The translations under genes were made by a program, and so were the position numbers. A DNA stretch of 64,000 bases from Protea cynaroides (taxonomy: Eukaryota; Streptophyta; Magnoliopsida; Proteales; Proteaceae): the NCBI GenBank assembly GCA_028583415.1, contig CM053276.1, forward strand, positions 12,049,774 to 12,113,773, in the 5' to 3' direction. Positions 23,703 to 37,968 of this stretch are shown here, piece after piece (the stretch's first letter is position 1; each line of letters begins with the position of its first letter). The notes under the pieces were generated by a model that saw only the letters and a program-made list of their open reading frames with translations, was not told where the DNA came from and made no database searches.

Positions 23703-23869
23703 AAACTCCAAGGGGGGGGGGTTTTTGGGTGGTGGTTTTTTTTTTTTTTGTTTTTTTTTTTTTTAGGTTTGGGGGGGGGGGTTTTGATATTTGGTGGTTG
23801 TTTTTTATTGGGGGGGAGGGGGGATTTAAAAATTTGAAAAGTGTGGTTTGGGAAGGAAAGGGTTTAGGG

Positions 23870-23915
<46 letters not shown>

Positions 23916-23930
23916 GGGTTTTGTGGGGGT

Positions 23931-23973
<43 letters not shown>

Positions 23974-24057
23974 TTTTAAAAACGACGAAGGGGGAGAAAG
24001 CTCTTGGGTTGGAGGGGGGGGGTGTTTTGTTTTTTTTTTTTTTTGGTTTTTAGGTGG

Positions 24058-24140
<83 letters not shown>

Positions 24141-24272
24141 TTCGAGGGGTTTTGGAGGGGAGGGGGGGGCATCCTCGAGGGGGCCCTTTGGGGGGCTGGG
24201 GGTGGGGGGGGTGGGGTGGGGGGGGGGGGTGGGTGTGGGTGGGGTTGTTTTTTTTTGTTTTTTTTTTTTTTT
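23627..24272. repeat. Homopolymer-saturated T/G block, probable sequence artefact
   Basis: About 640 bases made almost only of long T runs (up to about 80) and G runs on one strand, with almost no C and little A. The apparent poly-Phe/Gly ORFs are meaningless. It sits exactly at the left edge of the giant LTR element. Long-read consensus failure is the likeliest cause; a true poly-purine/poly-pyrimidine tract is the alternative. Confidence 0.8.
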
Positions 24273-27200
24273 TGTGAGGACAATGGAAAATCGGCGTGAT
24301 CCTCCTCGGGATGGAAATGTGTATCCCGTATCGATGAAGATCGATTTGTTCCGTTGGGTCGCCACCTAGATTAAGGTCTAGGACCTCTAAAAATGTAGCC
24401 TCACCCTAAGGTAAGACTTCTATTGACTCGTGACCCAATGTATCGGTTCTTTGGTGCGCAAGAGATCGGGTAAGTATTCGGGTGCGGTTATGGGAAGGTG
24501 TTAGGCACCCAAACCGCCCGATCAATATCGGCCTCCTAAACTTTCCTTAAATTCTAATTTTGGCTGTGCTTGGTCAGTCTGGATGACTAGGGTTCAATGG
24601 GGGATGTCCTAAACCAAGTTGCTAAGTTATTCTAACCTAGGGTTCAGCCAATCATGTTTTTAAAGCAAATAAACAAGCAAATGTAATGTACAATATTATA
24701 CGGTGACCGGACCAAAGATGGTTCGGTCTTGGGCTGAATACCGAGATGTGTAAGACATCTCAAGCCGCCTACGTATTCCAATCCCGGAAATCAAGTCCAA
24801 AAACGTAGTTCGAAAATGGGTTGTGTGATTAAAGATTATGGAAGTGATTTATGCATTTGCTTCGATTAGATTCTTTGTTGTTCAAGTTGAAGTTTATGCT
24901 TTGGATGTATGGTTGATGGGTGGCTTTGTGCCGTATTTGGGATTCCCCAAATTGCCTACGTATTCTAGGGTTTGCCCTAGAAATCCAGGTCCGACGTAGT
25001 TCGAAAGTTTTGTGAGTCGGATTTGGAATGTGTACCAAAATCCTTCCATTTTTGTCAATAGGATCTAGGGATGAGACCTAAATTCCTACCATTTTTATTT
25101 GGGATGTGTACCAAATTCTTTTCTATTTTTGTTAATAGGATCTAGGGATGAGACCTAAATTCCTACCATTTTTATTTGGGATGTGTACCAAACTCTTTCT
25201 ATTTTTGTCAATAGGATCAGGGATGAGACCTAAATTCCTACCATTTTTATTTTATTTTGGAATGTGTACCAAATTCTTTCTAATTTTGTCAATAGGATCT
25301 AGGGATGAGACCTAAATTCCTACCATTTTTATTTGGGATGTGTACCAAATTCTTTCCATTTTTGTGAATAGGATCTAGGGATGAGACCTAAATTCCTACT
25401 ATTTTTATTGTTTCCATTTTTAGGTTTTTAGGGTTTCCTATCCCTTTTCATTGTGATTTTCATTTTTTAGGGTTTTCTACCCTAATTGCTATTTTTCCAT
25501 TTTTAGGGTTTTTTACCCTAATTGTTCAATTATTTCCATTTTAGGGTGTATCTTGCCCTAGTTGTTGTACAATGTAAACAATCTAACATAGCAATGTGAG
25601 CTTAAATATAGCCGTGTAAGCATCCAAATATAGCATGTTGGAAATATATTCAAATTTAGCAACAAATCAATCAAAGATGGCAAGTGAGCATGTGAATCAA
25701 TACAAACATGGTAAGTGTGCATCCAAACATGGCGGTAATCATCAATATAGCATGTGAGCAAGTGTAGCGGACAAATATGGCAATAAGCATGTGTAGCATT
25801 CCAATCATGGCAATGTGATTATTCCAATTATGGCGGTGTGATCATTCCAATTATGGCGGTGTGACCATTCCAATTATGGCGGTGTGACCATTCCAATTAT
25901 AGTAGTGTATGCATACGAGCATCCGAACATAGCATGTGAACAAATATAGCATCAAATATGGAATGTGAGCAACAACCAAAGCATATGAGAATCAATCAAA
26001 ACATGATGGAACACGCAGCAAGATGGCAGCTTTGTCGGGGCTGGACCAAAATGGGCACATAGGGCACTGTACTTACTCAAAAAATTCTTAAAAAATATCC
26101 CTGGAAAGAAGACTCAGAGACCAACATTTTGTCTCAAGGAAGCTAATCCTAAAAGATACCATAGGCAGGTCGAAAATATTCCCCAAGTACGGGCAAATAC
26201 ACTGGTCAGGTCTGTTCCAGATTTTTGACCGGTTGCACCATAAATTCCAAATAAAATTCTATTCTTAATGAAAATTAAATACAGACATATATCTATGTAG
26301 ATAACTGTCTGATCTAAAATTTCATTAAGAAAAACAAATTAAAACAGTATATTTTCTTTGTGAAAAATGACTCTTTTCAATCATGCAAATCAGCACATCA
26401 TGACAGATCTGAAATCAAAGCACAATGCACTTAAAAATTGATATCAATTCAACGAAAAATGAAAAAAATATGAAACCAGTGCCATTTTTTAGAAGACTTT
26501 CATGTCTAAAAAGTTCATGTTAAGTGGATTTTCTGATTATGGCCATAAGGCCTTTGTCTAGGGACTTTCCGATGGAGGATTGCATTACATCCGAGAAAAA
26601 TAGCAATGTCAAAGACAAATTTTTTTGATATATTTCCCCAATTCCAAATGGAACGAAATTTTTAGGGTAGTCTTCTATCATATCAGAGAGACTCCCATAA
26701 AAGTTTGGGCTTCAAAATCTTAGAAAAAATACATATGATGTACGTCCTAAGTTTGAACCCTAAATCTGGAAGTTTCGGATCAGAAAATCACTTTATGAAA
26801 TTTACAAAAAACATCAAACATCATTGTATATCAATCAAAAATTCATCATTGAATAGCTTAGACAAATTATCATTCATGAAAAATGTTAGACATAGGCATC
26901 CTAACATTAACAAGCATGTAATAGAGCATTCATGATTGAGATTTCATGAAAATTAGCCTTTTTCAAGCAAAATTGGCATTCGGGCATTATAGCGACCTCT
27001 AAATTTGTTTAGAGTACTAACCTTGGGCTCAAATCGAGCGAAACCGTTGATGAAGGGTGATTGGGGGTTGTATCAACCCCCTTTGAATGTGAATCCTCCT
27101 TTCTCCTTTCTTCTTTCTTTCTCTCTTCTCTTTCTCTCTTTTCTTCTTCTCTTTTCTTTCTTTTTTTTTTTCTCTCTCTCTTTCTTTCTTCCTCTCTCAC

Positions 27201-27957
27201 GTTTTCTCTCTCTCACTCACCTTTCCTCTCTCTCACCCACGTTCCCCTCTCTCTGGTCTGGAAAAAAGGATCCTCCTCTTGCCTATTTATAATTTTTCAC
27301 TCATTTTCTAGAAGATCCTTTTTTTAAAAAATATTTTTTTTTCCTTTTTCTTTCCTTTTTTTTCTTTCTTTCTTTCTCCTCTCTCTCTCTTTCACGTTTT
27401 CTTTCTAGAAACGTGAAGGGGACCCTTTTCCCCCTTTTTTTCTTTTCCTTTTTTCTTTTATTCCTCTCTCTTTCCTTTTTTCTTCTCAAGATCTTTTGGA
27501 TTATCTCAAAACCCTAAATCCCCTTCTCTTTCACGTTTTCTCTCTCCCCTCTTTCCTTTTTCTTCTCAAAATCTTTTTGGATTATCTCAAAACCCTAAAT
27601 CCCCTTCTCTTCCACGTTTTTCTCTCCCCTCTTTCCTTTTTTCCTCAAAAATCTTTTGGATTATCTCAAAACCCAAAATCCCCCTTCGCTTTCACGTTTT
27701 CTCTCTCCCCTCTTTCCTTTTTCTTCTCAAAATCTTTTTGGATTATCTCAAAACCCTAAATCCCCTTCTCTTCCACGTTTTTCTCTCCCCTCTTTCCATT
27801 TTTTCTCAAAAATCTTTTGGATTATCTCCAAAACCAAAATCCCCCTTCACTTTCACGTTTCTCTCTCCCCTCTTTCCTTTTTTCTTCTCAAAATCTTTTG
27901 GATTATCATTTACATATAATAATATATATTATATACATATATACACATATATTTAAT

Positions 27958-28024
<67 letters not shown>

Positions 28025-28886
28025 ATATATAATATATAATATATATAATATATATAAATACTATGCACATAAATGAGCCGGTTCGAAAGCGGGTTGAGGC
28101 CGACTTAGGTTGGCCGAGTTAAAGCGATATGGGTTGAGCTAGGTTGGACCAAAACTGGCTTGGGCGGGTTGTTTGGATTAATTGGAATTAGCTGGGTTTT
28201 CTCTCCTTGTCATTTCATGGGTCAATTTCTTTGTCATCCCGCATGGAATTTTCCGATGGCCTCTATTCCAAATTTTTTGCGTTCATTTTGTAGAACATTA
28301 AAAATGAGGAATATAGGAGCCGGAATCACCGAATCCGATGTAGAGCGGAAAAGATATGCGGCTTTGAAGTTCGGCGATAATTTTGCATGCAAGCTTGCAT
28401 GGGACCCTTGGTGACTTCTACCGGGATTTTTACGTCCACTTTGTAGAACATCATGAATGAAGAATAATGGTCTTGGGATCATCCCGAATCCGATGTCGGA
28501 TGATCAAGATATGATGATTTGAAATTCAAGCGATCCGACTTAGGATAATTTGCACGAAAGGCCCCCAGGATTATTTATAATAACTTCATAAACCTCCCTT
28601 ATATGTATCATCCGGCTAAAATGGTCATATCTTCTTCATTTGATATCGAAATTGAGCAATTCCGGTCTCATTTCGAAGATAATTCTATGACCTATGCATC
28701 CATGCAAAATTATAACCCATGACCTTCTTTGTGGACCCATTGAAAACTTCCTCAAATTCACGGACCCATTGAAAACTTCCTCAAATTCGCGATCAAAAAT
28801 CCAAACTTTCGATCATCTTTCTCCCTTTTGTTGTCCACACGCCCGCGAGGGCTTTTTTTAGCTGGGATGGCAAAAATGGGGTGCTT
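24273..28886 (+). repeat. Left long direct repeat (5' LTR) of the giant element
   Basis: It contains, in order: five ~77-bp units ('gggatgtgtaccaaattc...ggatctagggatgagacc', 25,025-25,410), short 'agcatgtgagc' repeats, a 26-bp array ('attccaattatggcggtg', 25,820-25,905), a TATA box (TATTTATAA, 27,284-27,292) preceded by a CT-rich tract, five ~80-bp units ('ggattatctcaaaaccc', 27,497-27,905) and (AT)n (27,966-28,020). 26,700-26,940 is the best conserved non-repetitive part. The ORFs are low-complexity readings of these arrays. Confidence 0.85.
27284..27292 (+). promoter_or_regulatory. TATA box of the giant element's 5' LTR
   Basis: TATTTATAA follows 'ggatcctcctcttgcc'. The same motif is kept in the right copy at 37,227-37,235. 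Position inside the LTR and conservation suggest the LTR promoter; the transcript start is not known. Confidence 0.5.
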
Positions 28887-29069
28887 CCGAGATGCCCCTC
28901 TTCGGCCGAGATTGTGGGCAATTGGGGCCGAAGATAAAAGTAGCCCATTTTTGCATTATTACGCACTTGATCCGGATTCTACCATTGCTCCCTTGAACCG
29001 ATCTTTGTAACTACTCTCCTCCCTTTTTTTTTTTTTTTTTTTTTTTTTATTTTTTTTTGTACAACAAAA

Positions 29070-29460
29070 AATGTAGATGTCAAGCTCCTTGAGTAGCGAC
29101 CTCATCGGGTCCGTGACTTTGGCTCAAGACCGCTCATGGTGCTGTAGTGTCAAGCTTCTTGAGTAGCGACCCCATCGGTCCGTGACTTTGGCTCAAGGCC
29201 GCTCATGATGTAATTATGGCTGTCAAGCTTCTTGAGTAGCGACCTCATCGGGTCTGTGACTTTGGCTCAAGACCGCTCATGATGTAATTATGGCTGTCAA
29301 GCTTCTTGAGTAGCGACCTCATCAGTGCGTGACTTTAGGCTCAAGGCCGCTCATGATGCTAAGCGGGCTTTGGCTCAGGGCCGCTCATGATGCTTGGTGT
29401 CAAGCTTCTTGAGTAGCGACCCCATCGGGTCCGTGACTTTGGCTCAAGGCCGCTCATGAT
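29070..29460. repeat. Five ~73-bp tandem units
   Basis: Each unit contains 'gtcaagcttcttgagtagcg' and 'gtgactttggctcaagaccg' followed by 'ctcatgatg'. Units differ by a few bases and small indels. Confidence 0.9.
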
Positions 29461-29499
29461 GATGCATGCGCTCGTGTTTCGTGCTTCGGTGGATTTGTA

Positions 29500-29800
29500 A
29501 CCTTTGGATGTGTTTCCTTTGGGGAGCCTTTGGATGTGTAGCCTTTGGATGTGTAGCCTTTGGATGTGTAGCCTTTGGATGTAGCCCTTGCCTTTGGATG
29601 TGTAGCCTTTGGATGTGTAGCCTTTGGATGTGTAGCCTTTGGATGCTTTGGATTGTACCTTTGGATGTGTAGCCTTTGGATGTGTATCCTTTGGATGTGT
29701 ATCCTTTGGATGTATAGCCTTTGGATGTGTAGCCTTTGGATGTGTAGCCTTTGGATGTGTATCCTTTGGATGTGTATCCTTTGGATGTGTATCCTTTGGA
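29500..29800. repeat. 15-bp minisatellite 'cctttggatgtgtag'
   Basis: About nineteen units, mostly 15 bp with variants ending gtat or gtata. Because 15 is a multiple of three, all frames stay open and give spurious repetitive ORFs on both strands (e.g. AFGCV repeats). Confidence 0.95.
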
Positions 29801-31445
29801 CCCGAATTTGGGGTGTCCCCAAATTGCCTACGTATCCTTTGGGATTTCCATCCCTCGGGAATCGGGTTCCGCGTAGTTCGGGCTGGTTTTTTTCTCTCTT
29901 TCCATGATCTTTCTTTCTTTTTTCTTTGCTTGCATCTTGTTCTCTTTTCCATTCTATTCCGCTTTCATTCGGTCTTCTTTCTTCTCTTTACTTTCACGTT
30001 TCTTTCCTTTCTCTTTTTTTCCTTTTTTTTTTCTTTTTCTTGTTCTTTTCAATTCCTTTCTTCATCTTTCTTCATTCCCAAAATGGGTTGAACTTTCCAT
30101 AAATATTGAGGTAGCCACAATGGGGCTCAGCATCCGCACTTTGTCCACTAACATTGCTCGGAATCCAAGAGGAACTAGAGATCATGATTTGATCGACTTT
30201 CCTTGACTTGACTTAATCTAGGCCGGGAGAAACATGTTTCTTTTCTTTAAAAGGCAATTTTGATATGTTTCGCATTCTGCCAAATTTATATGGGTTTCAC
30301 TTTGTTCAAAGGGCAATCGGGTCTTTTTAATGAGGGCAAATGATGACAATGACTCATCAAATTTGTATGAGTCATCTTTCTCTTACATTCAAATGAACTC
30401 GGCTAGAGTTTCAAACAAGGGGCTCAACTAGACTCATGATGTTTGGATAAATGGGTGATTTTGCCCCGGTGTCTAAGTTCAAGTTCGCACATATTGATAG
30501 GCGGGCGACTTTTGAGTCATCAATAGAAATAACCTTAAGGAGATGCAACCCTACACTAATCTTTAGAAAAAACGTCAAAAGAATGTTTTCTCCTCTCGGT
30601 ATCATTCGGATAGAAAACAAGTTTCAACAAGCTATGCTCGGATCTTTGAATCGGTTATAACCACGTTTGGGCCCAAATCCTTTAAGTGCGTATACAAGTA
30701 TGGCGGCGAAGGTCCGGATGGACAGATAAGAAGCTGTCAATGGGTGCGCCATTGGGAGAGTGTTTGGTTGTTTATGTAGAATGGCTTGATCTCCACTAGG
30801 CGATGCCATTTTATTGGCTAGCAACAAAGGACTATGGAATTCTTGGGCGCCGTCGAAATGATGAGCGGCAGATAGATATTCCGGTCAGATTTATTGAACA
30901 ATATTTATGCATAACAAGGCGATATGTTCACAAGAAGCAATACCATAAAATTTTGTGACATTTGAAGTAAGGGCATGTAATGTAGACTCCGTGGAAGGCC
31001 GTCGGGTTGATGGGCGGGAGAGAGAGTCTTTAGCCGAAAAAGAAAAATCCTCGATGGCGGCAAAGTGATGAGACCACCCCCTGTATGGGCGGGATGTAGT
31101 GACCAATATCAAAAATCCAGCTCAACACACAGCGTGAATCCGCGACAAATGATCGGCTCTCCAATCGGGTTCTAAGAAATGGTGTCTATATGTCATTGTA
31201 TGAGTACCAATTGTCTTATTGCTCTATAACCGAACTCGTCCATCGGCGGGGCTCCAAAGGGTTGCCCCATGTACATGCCTTGTAATCAAACTCACTCATC
31301 ATTAGTGTTTCAAAGTAGTTGCTCCATGTCTATGCACCATAGTTGAACTTGTCCACCATCATTGTTCCAATGTAGTATGCTAACCAACCTCATTATTTTT
31401 GTATAGCTCTTTCTTTTTTTTTCTTTTTTTTTTTTTCCCCTCCCT

Positions 31446-31499
<54 letters not shown>

Positions 31500-33017
31500 T
31501 GAGCTCATCTTTGACTTTGAGGTTGATCCATAGCATGTTTTTATGTCGTAGACTTCATGCACTTGTAGAAGACTTAATCACTTGGATTGATGTAAACTTG
31601 ATAATGCCTTGTGTGTAGACCCATTCTTGTAAAACTAAATGAACCATTTGTATAAGGGCGTAAATGTTCTCTACTTTCAAGGAATATCACAAAAAAAAAA
31701 TTCTTTCTATAAATCGACCAAATGGGATGACATTTTGATGTTCCAACTTGTATCTTTGAGAATGCTTGCATGACTTCAACTTAATCATCTGTAACTTTCA
31801 CGTGTGTGTTGAGCTTTCATTTCTCTAAAGGCCGGTGGAGTAGAAGTTTAGGTTGTGGCCCTTCATCTCAATCGTCATCGAGTCAGAATTAGCAACGGAC
31901 ATGGAAGAGGAAGAAATATCAAGCGGGAAGGAATGGATTGGAAGTAGTAAAACACTTATTGTTGATGTCTCAAATGAGGTGATTATTGTTTATTTTTTGA
32001 GCATTTTTGGGCTGGACCGTCTACGGGACACATCGGACTTGAGCCCAAACATAGATGACCTATCGGATACCAATGGTAGCCGGTTTAGACAAGTAATTCA
32101 CGAGTTACCCCAATTGGATCCGACATCATTGACGCCAACTTATGATTGGTTGTAGGACCGAATCTCCGTTCAGACTTTCGCTAGTAAGGCTCATTACGCC
32201 TATCTATCGACATGTGTTTGACCCTTTCCATCTTGAGCTAAACCCCTCTTGAGTCTATTACCATTTTGATTTATGCCCCAGTTCGGGTTTGACATTCACT
32301 TGGCCAATGCCTCAATTTGGGTTAAATGTATTCCAACCTTATGCCCCCGGTTTGGATGTCATGAAACTTTGACCTATACCCTTGTTGGTCCATCACCTTT
32401 TTGGTTTGCCCCACTTTGAATCCATTAACATTTTAATTATGCCCCGGTTTAGGGTGCAGCGATATTTTTTGTTGTGCCCCAATTTAGGGTATCCTGACAT
32501 TTTGGTTTTGCCCCAGTTTAGGGTGCACATGAAGTTCATTTTCAGGCTACCTTAATTTTGGGATACAATTGACCACATGGTCCTCCTTTTCATCCTGGAT
32601 TTTGGGAGGTGGGTGGGACATTCTTGAAGGATCGAGAGCTATTCCTTTGTGTTTGGGTCACCTTGGGTGATGAAAGTAATTAGGGAGTCAGAAACCAACT
32701 CCTTCAGTCAAAGTGGCTCAGTCGCCAAGGGTGAATGAAATACTTTCCAATCTTAGTTTTTTCCATTTAAATTTGGCAGGTATGCTAGCCGATCTTGGAA
32801 TTTCAATTCCGCTCTGCAATATTTGGGCTCTCAATATCTTTGTCTTCCAACCATTCCAACACTTTGAGGTACAAAAGTCCTCCTTATGAACATGAACCGA
32901 GACATGAACCGGGTGATGATGAGACCTTCTTATAAGAGGATGTAATAAGAGTGGATGCTTTGTCTACACACTCGGGTGTTCTCTTAAGTCTGGACAATTA
33001 TATCCTCCCTAGTTCAA

Positions 33018-33069
<52 letters not shown>

Positions 33070-34182
33070 TTTTTTGTTTTTTTTTTGTTTTTTTTTTTTT
33101 TTAATTTTATTTTTTATATAAACAATGAACGAAGGTTTAAACTCAGAAGTGCCGGACACGAGAAGGATGCACATACACATACAAGGCCGACTCGACCAAA
33201 CAAAGTTAGCTCCTTCATGAAAACCGACCATTAGACATCATACTGTAACAATTTATTTGTATTTGAATAACCCCATGATTGGTCTTGGGGCCTCAAGATT
33301 CGAATGGATCATTGTAGCACCAAGGTTCGACCATGTGGTTCATCAAATTTCAAAAAATTGAAAGCGGATATGCTTATTTGTAGTTTTTCATGATGGATGA
33401 CAAAAGCGGTTCATGATTGAAAAAACCGGTAAATTTCTACTTGATCATAGTATCTATACCGTGATGAAGATTTTCCGATCGTTTTTTGAGATTGATGTAT
33501 CAATATTGAGCGGTCAACACAATGAGCTTTGTACGATGGAGGGCGTGTACGGGCCGCCCACACTAATGTGTATGCGGGTATCACGTAACCCTCGCGCTCC
33601 CAACAAGTGAGAGGCAAGAATACTCAAGTGTGGATCCAAACATGTTGACAATTCAAGGACAAAAGCGGGCAGGACCGGCGTCTCGGACGTAAATATTATG
33701 ATCGAGTGGATTTTACCATGTTGGTTCAAAGATGGACCAAAAATAACATACATATGGCTCAAACCGGGTTGGGACGAGAAAAGGCCACCTTGGCGGGGAT
33801 GGGGTAACCTATCACCGAATGCTTTCGATGAATAATGGGCCCCCAATCCCTTTATATACTATGTTGCAAGGATCCAAGCGGCGTGGAGTAGCATAACGCA
33901 TTCCCGGGCGGACCCAAGAAAGCCCTCGTTAGGGGCTGCTCGCCGGTCGTGGTCTCACAAAGTGCAGGCCAAGGTGTGTGTGTTTCTCCTAGCGGGCTGC
34001 CCCACATGCATGGGACCCGGTTCGGCTACTCGCGCGAAAGTGTGGCCGAACCCATTCCCCCCAAAGCAATATGTACAAACAATAAATATAGTACCCTAGA
34101 TCTAGCATCAAATGTCAAGCAAATCAATATAAGGAAAGTATCCTAGGAGTTCGAATATTAATCCCCCGGTGGAGTCGCCCTT

Positions 34183-37100
34183 TGTGGGGACAATGGAAAA
34201 TCGGCGTGATCCTCCTCGGGATGGAAATGTGTATCCGTATCGATGAAGATCGATTTGTTACGTTGGGTCGCCACCTAGATTAAGGTCTGGGACCTCTAAA
34301 AATGTAGCCTCACCCTAAGGTAAGACTTCTATTGACTCGTGACCCAATGTATCGGTTCTTTGGTGCGCAAGAGGTCGGGTAAGTATTCGGGGTACGGTTA
34401 TGGGAAGGTGTTAGGCACCCAAACCGCCCGATCAATATCGGCCTCCTAAACTTTCCTTAAATTCTAATTTTGGCTGTGCTGGTCGGTCAATTTGGATGAC
34501 TAGGGTTCAATGGGGGATGTCCTAAACCAAGTTGCTAAGTTATTCTAACCTAGGGTTCAGCCAATCATGTTTTTAAAGCAAATAAACAAGCAAATGTAAT
34601 GTACAATATTATCCGGTGGACCGGACCAAAGATGGTTCGGTCTTGGACTGAATACGAGATGTGTAAGACATCTCAAGCGCCTACGTATTCCAATCACGGA
34701 AATCAAGTCCAAAAACGTAGTTCGAAAATGGGTTGTGTGATTAAAGATTATGGAAGTGATTTATGCATGTGCTTCAATTAGATTCTTTTTTGTTCAAGTT
34801 GAAGTTTATCTGCTGGATGTATGGTTGATGGGTGGCTTTGTACCGTATTTGGGATTCCCCAAATTGCCCTACGTATTCTAGGGTTTGCCCTAGAAATCGG
34901 GTCCGACGTAGTTCGAAAATTTGTGAGAGTCGGATTTGGAATGTGTACCAAATTTTTTATTTCAATGGGGGGGTGGGGCCTAAATTCCTTCCATTTTTTG
35001 TCAATAGGATCTAGGGATGAGACCTAAATTCCTACCATTTTTATTTGGGATGTGTACCAAATTCTTTCTATTTTTGTTAATAGGATCTAGGGATGAGACC
35101 TAAATTCCTACCATTTTTATTTGGGATGTGTACCAAATTCTTTCTAATTTTGTCAATAGGATCTAGGGATGAGACCTAAATTCCTACCATATTTTTATTT
35201 GGGGTGTTCCAATTTTTATTTGGGGTGTGTACCAAATTCTTTCCATGTTTGAATAGGATCTAGGGATGAGACCTAAATTCCTACTATTTTTAATTGTTTC
35301 CATTTTTTTGATAGGTTTCTAGGGGATGGCCTAGTTCCTCTTTTTATTGTCATTTTAGGTTTTTAGGGTTTCCTATCCCTTTTCATTGTGATTTTTCATT
35401 TTTTAGGGTTTTTCTACCCTAATTGCTATTTTTCCATTTTTAGGGTTTTTTTACCCTAATTGTTCAATTATTTCCATTTTAGGGTGTATCTTGCCCTAGT
35501 TGTTGTACAATGTAAACAATCTAACATAGCAATGTGAGCTTAAATATAGCGAGTGTAAGCATCCAAATATAGCATGTTGGAAATATATTCAAATTTAGCA
35601 ACAAATCAATCAAAAGATGGCAAGTGAGCATGTGAATCAATACAAACATGGTAAGTGTGCATCCAAACATGGCAGTAATCATCCAATATAGCATGTGAGC
35701 AAGTGTAGCGGACAAATATGGCAATAAGCATGTGTAGCATTCCAATCATGGCAATGTGATTATTCCAATTATGGGCAGTGTGATCATTCCAATTATGGCG
35801 GTGTGCCATGCATTCCAATTATGGCGGTGTGACCATTCCAATTATAGTAGTGCATGCATACGAGCATCCGAACATAGCATGTGAAAAAATATAGCATCAA
35901 ATATGGAATGTGAGAAACAACCAAAGCATATGAGAATCAATCAAAACATGATGGAACACGTAGCAAGATGGCGGCTTTGTCGGGCTGGACCAAAATGGGC
36001 ACATAGGGCACTGTACTTACTCAAAAAATTCTTAAAAGATATCCCTGGAAAGAAGACTCAGAGGCCAACATTTTGTCTCAAGGAAGCTAATCCTAAAAGA
36101 TACCATAGGCCGGTCGAAAATATTCCCCAAGTACAGGCAAATACACTGGTCAGGTCTGTTCCAGATTTTTGACCAGTTGCACCATAAATTCCAAATAAAA
36201 TTCTATTCTTAATGAAAATTAAATACAGACATATATCTATGTAGATAACTGTCTGATCTAAAATTTCATTAAGAAAAACAAGTTAAAACAGTATATTTTC
36301 TTTGTGAAAAATGACTCTTTTCAATCATGCAAATCAGCACATCATGATAGATCTGAAATCAAAGCACTATGCACTTAAAAATTGATATCAATTCAACGAA
36401 AAATGGAAAAAATATGAAACCAGTGCCATTTTTTTAGAAGACTTTCATGTCTAAAAATTTCATGTTAAGTGGATTTTCTGATTATGGCCATAAGGCCTTT
36501 GTCTAGAGACTTTCCGATGGAGGATTGCATTACATCCGAGAAAAATAGCAATGTCAAAGACAAATTTTTTTGATATATTTCCCCAATTCCAAATGGAACG
36601 AAATTTTTAGGGTAGTCTTCTATCATATCAGAGAGACTCCCATAAAATTTTGGGCTTCAAAATCTTAGAAAAAATACATATGATGTACGTCCTAAGTTTG
36701 AACCCTAAATCTGGAATTTTCGGATCGGAAAATCACTTTATGAAATTTACAAAAAACATCAAACATCATTGTATATCAATCAAAAATTCATCATTGAATA
36801 GCTTAGACAAATTATCATTCATGAAAAATGTTAGACATAGGCATCCTAACATTAACAAGCATGTAATAGAGCATTCATGATTGAGATTTCATGAAAATTA
36901 GCCTTTTTCAAGCAAAATTGGCATTCGGGCATTATAACGACCTCTAAATTTGTTTAGAGTACTAACCTTGGGCTCAAATCGAGCGAAACCATTGATGAAG
37001 GGTGATTGGGGGTTGTATCAACCCCCTTTGAATGTGAATCCTCCTTCTCCTTTCTTCTGCTTCTTTCTCTCTTCTCTTTCTCTCTTTTCTTCTTCTCTTT

Positions 37101-37907
37101 TCTTTCTTTTCTCTTTTCTCTCTCTTTCTTTCTTCCTCTCTCATGTTTTCTCTCTCTCACTCACGTTTCTCTCTCTCACCCACGTTTCCCTCTCTCTGCT
37201 CTGGAAAAAAGGATCCTCCTCTTGCCTATTTATAATTTTTCACTCATTTTCTAGAAGATCCTTTTTTCTAAAAAATATTTTTTTTTCCTTTTTCTTTCCT
37301 TCTTTCTTTTTTTCTTTCTTTCTTTCTCCTCTCTCTCTTTCACGTTTTCTTTCTAGAAACGTGAAGAATCTTTTCCCCCCTTTTTTTTCCTCTTTTTTTT
37401 TTCTTTTATTCCTCTCTCTTTCCTTTTTCTTCTCAAGATCTTTTGGATTATCTCAAAACCCTAAATCCCCTTCTCTTTCACGTTTTCTCTCTCCCCTCTT
37501 TCCTTTTTCTTCTCAAAATCTTTTTGGATTATCTCAAAACCCTAAATCCCCTTCTCTTCCACGTTTTTCTCTCCCCTCTTTCCTTTTTTCCTCAAAAATC
37601 TTTTTGGATTATCTCCAAAACCCAAAATCCCCCTTCGCTTTCACGTTTTCTCTCTCCCCTCTTTCCTTTTTCTTCTCAAAATCTTTTTGGATTATCTCAA
37701 AACCCTAAATCCCCTTCTCTTCCACGTTTTTTCTCTCCCCTCTTTCCATTTTTTCTCAAAAATCTTTTGGATTATCTCCAAAACCAAAATCCCCCTTCAC
37801 TTTCACGTTTCTCTCTCCCCTCTTTCCTTTTTTCTTCTCAAAATCTTTTGGATTATCATTTACATATAATAATATATATTATATACATATATACACATAT
37901 ATTTAAT

Positions 37908-37968
<61 letters not shown>

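Larger units (their letters stand above)
28887..34182. other. Interior of the giant LTR element, no known protein
   Basis: No ORF over about 100 codons with a recognisable domain on either strand. Contents: poly-T tracts at 29,022-29,060, 31,440-31,500 and 33,019-33,110, a ~73-bp array (29,070-29,460), a 15-bp array (29,500-29,800), sequence resembling part of the LTR at 29,810-29,880 ('ccccaaattgcctacgta'), and 'tgccccagtttagggtg' short repeats at 32,270-32,530. The end next to the right repeat reads '...cccccggtggagtcgccc', which may include the polypurine tract. Confidence 0.65.

Noticed and set aside
23729..24369. ORFs up to 182 codons rich in Phe, Gly or Lys
   Set aside because: Pure translation of T and G runs in a probable artefact block.
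29070..29460. CRISPR-like regularly spaced repeats
   Set aside because: Units are contiguous tandem repeats without unique spacers in a plant nuclear context.
29359..30091. Repetitive ORFs (AFGCV, THPKA repeats) of 100-197 codons
   Set aside because: Generated by a 15-bp minisatellite that keeps every frame open; no start context or family support.
31853..32155. 100-codon acidic ORF as a possible Gag or pol piece of the giant element
   Set aside because: No recognisable motif and no homologous neighbours in frame. Treated as chance.
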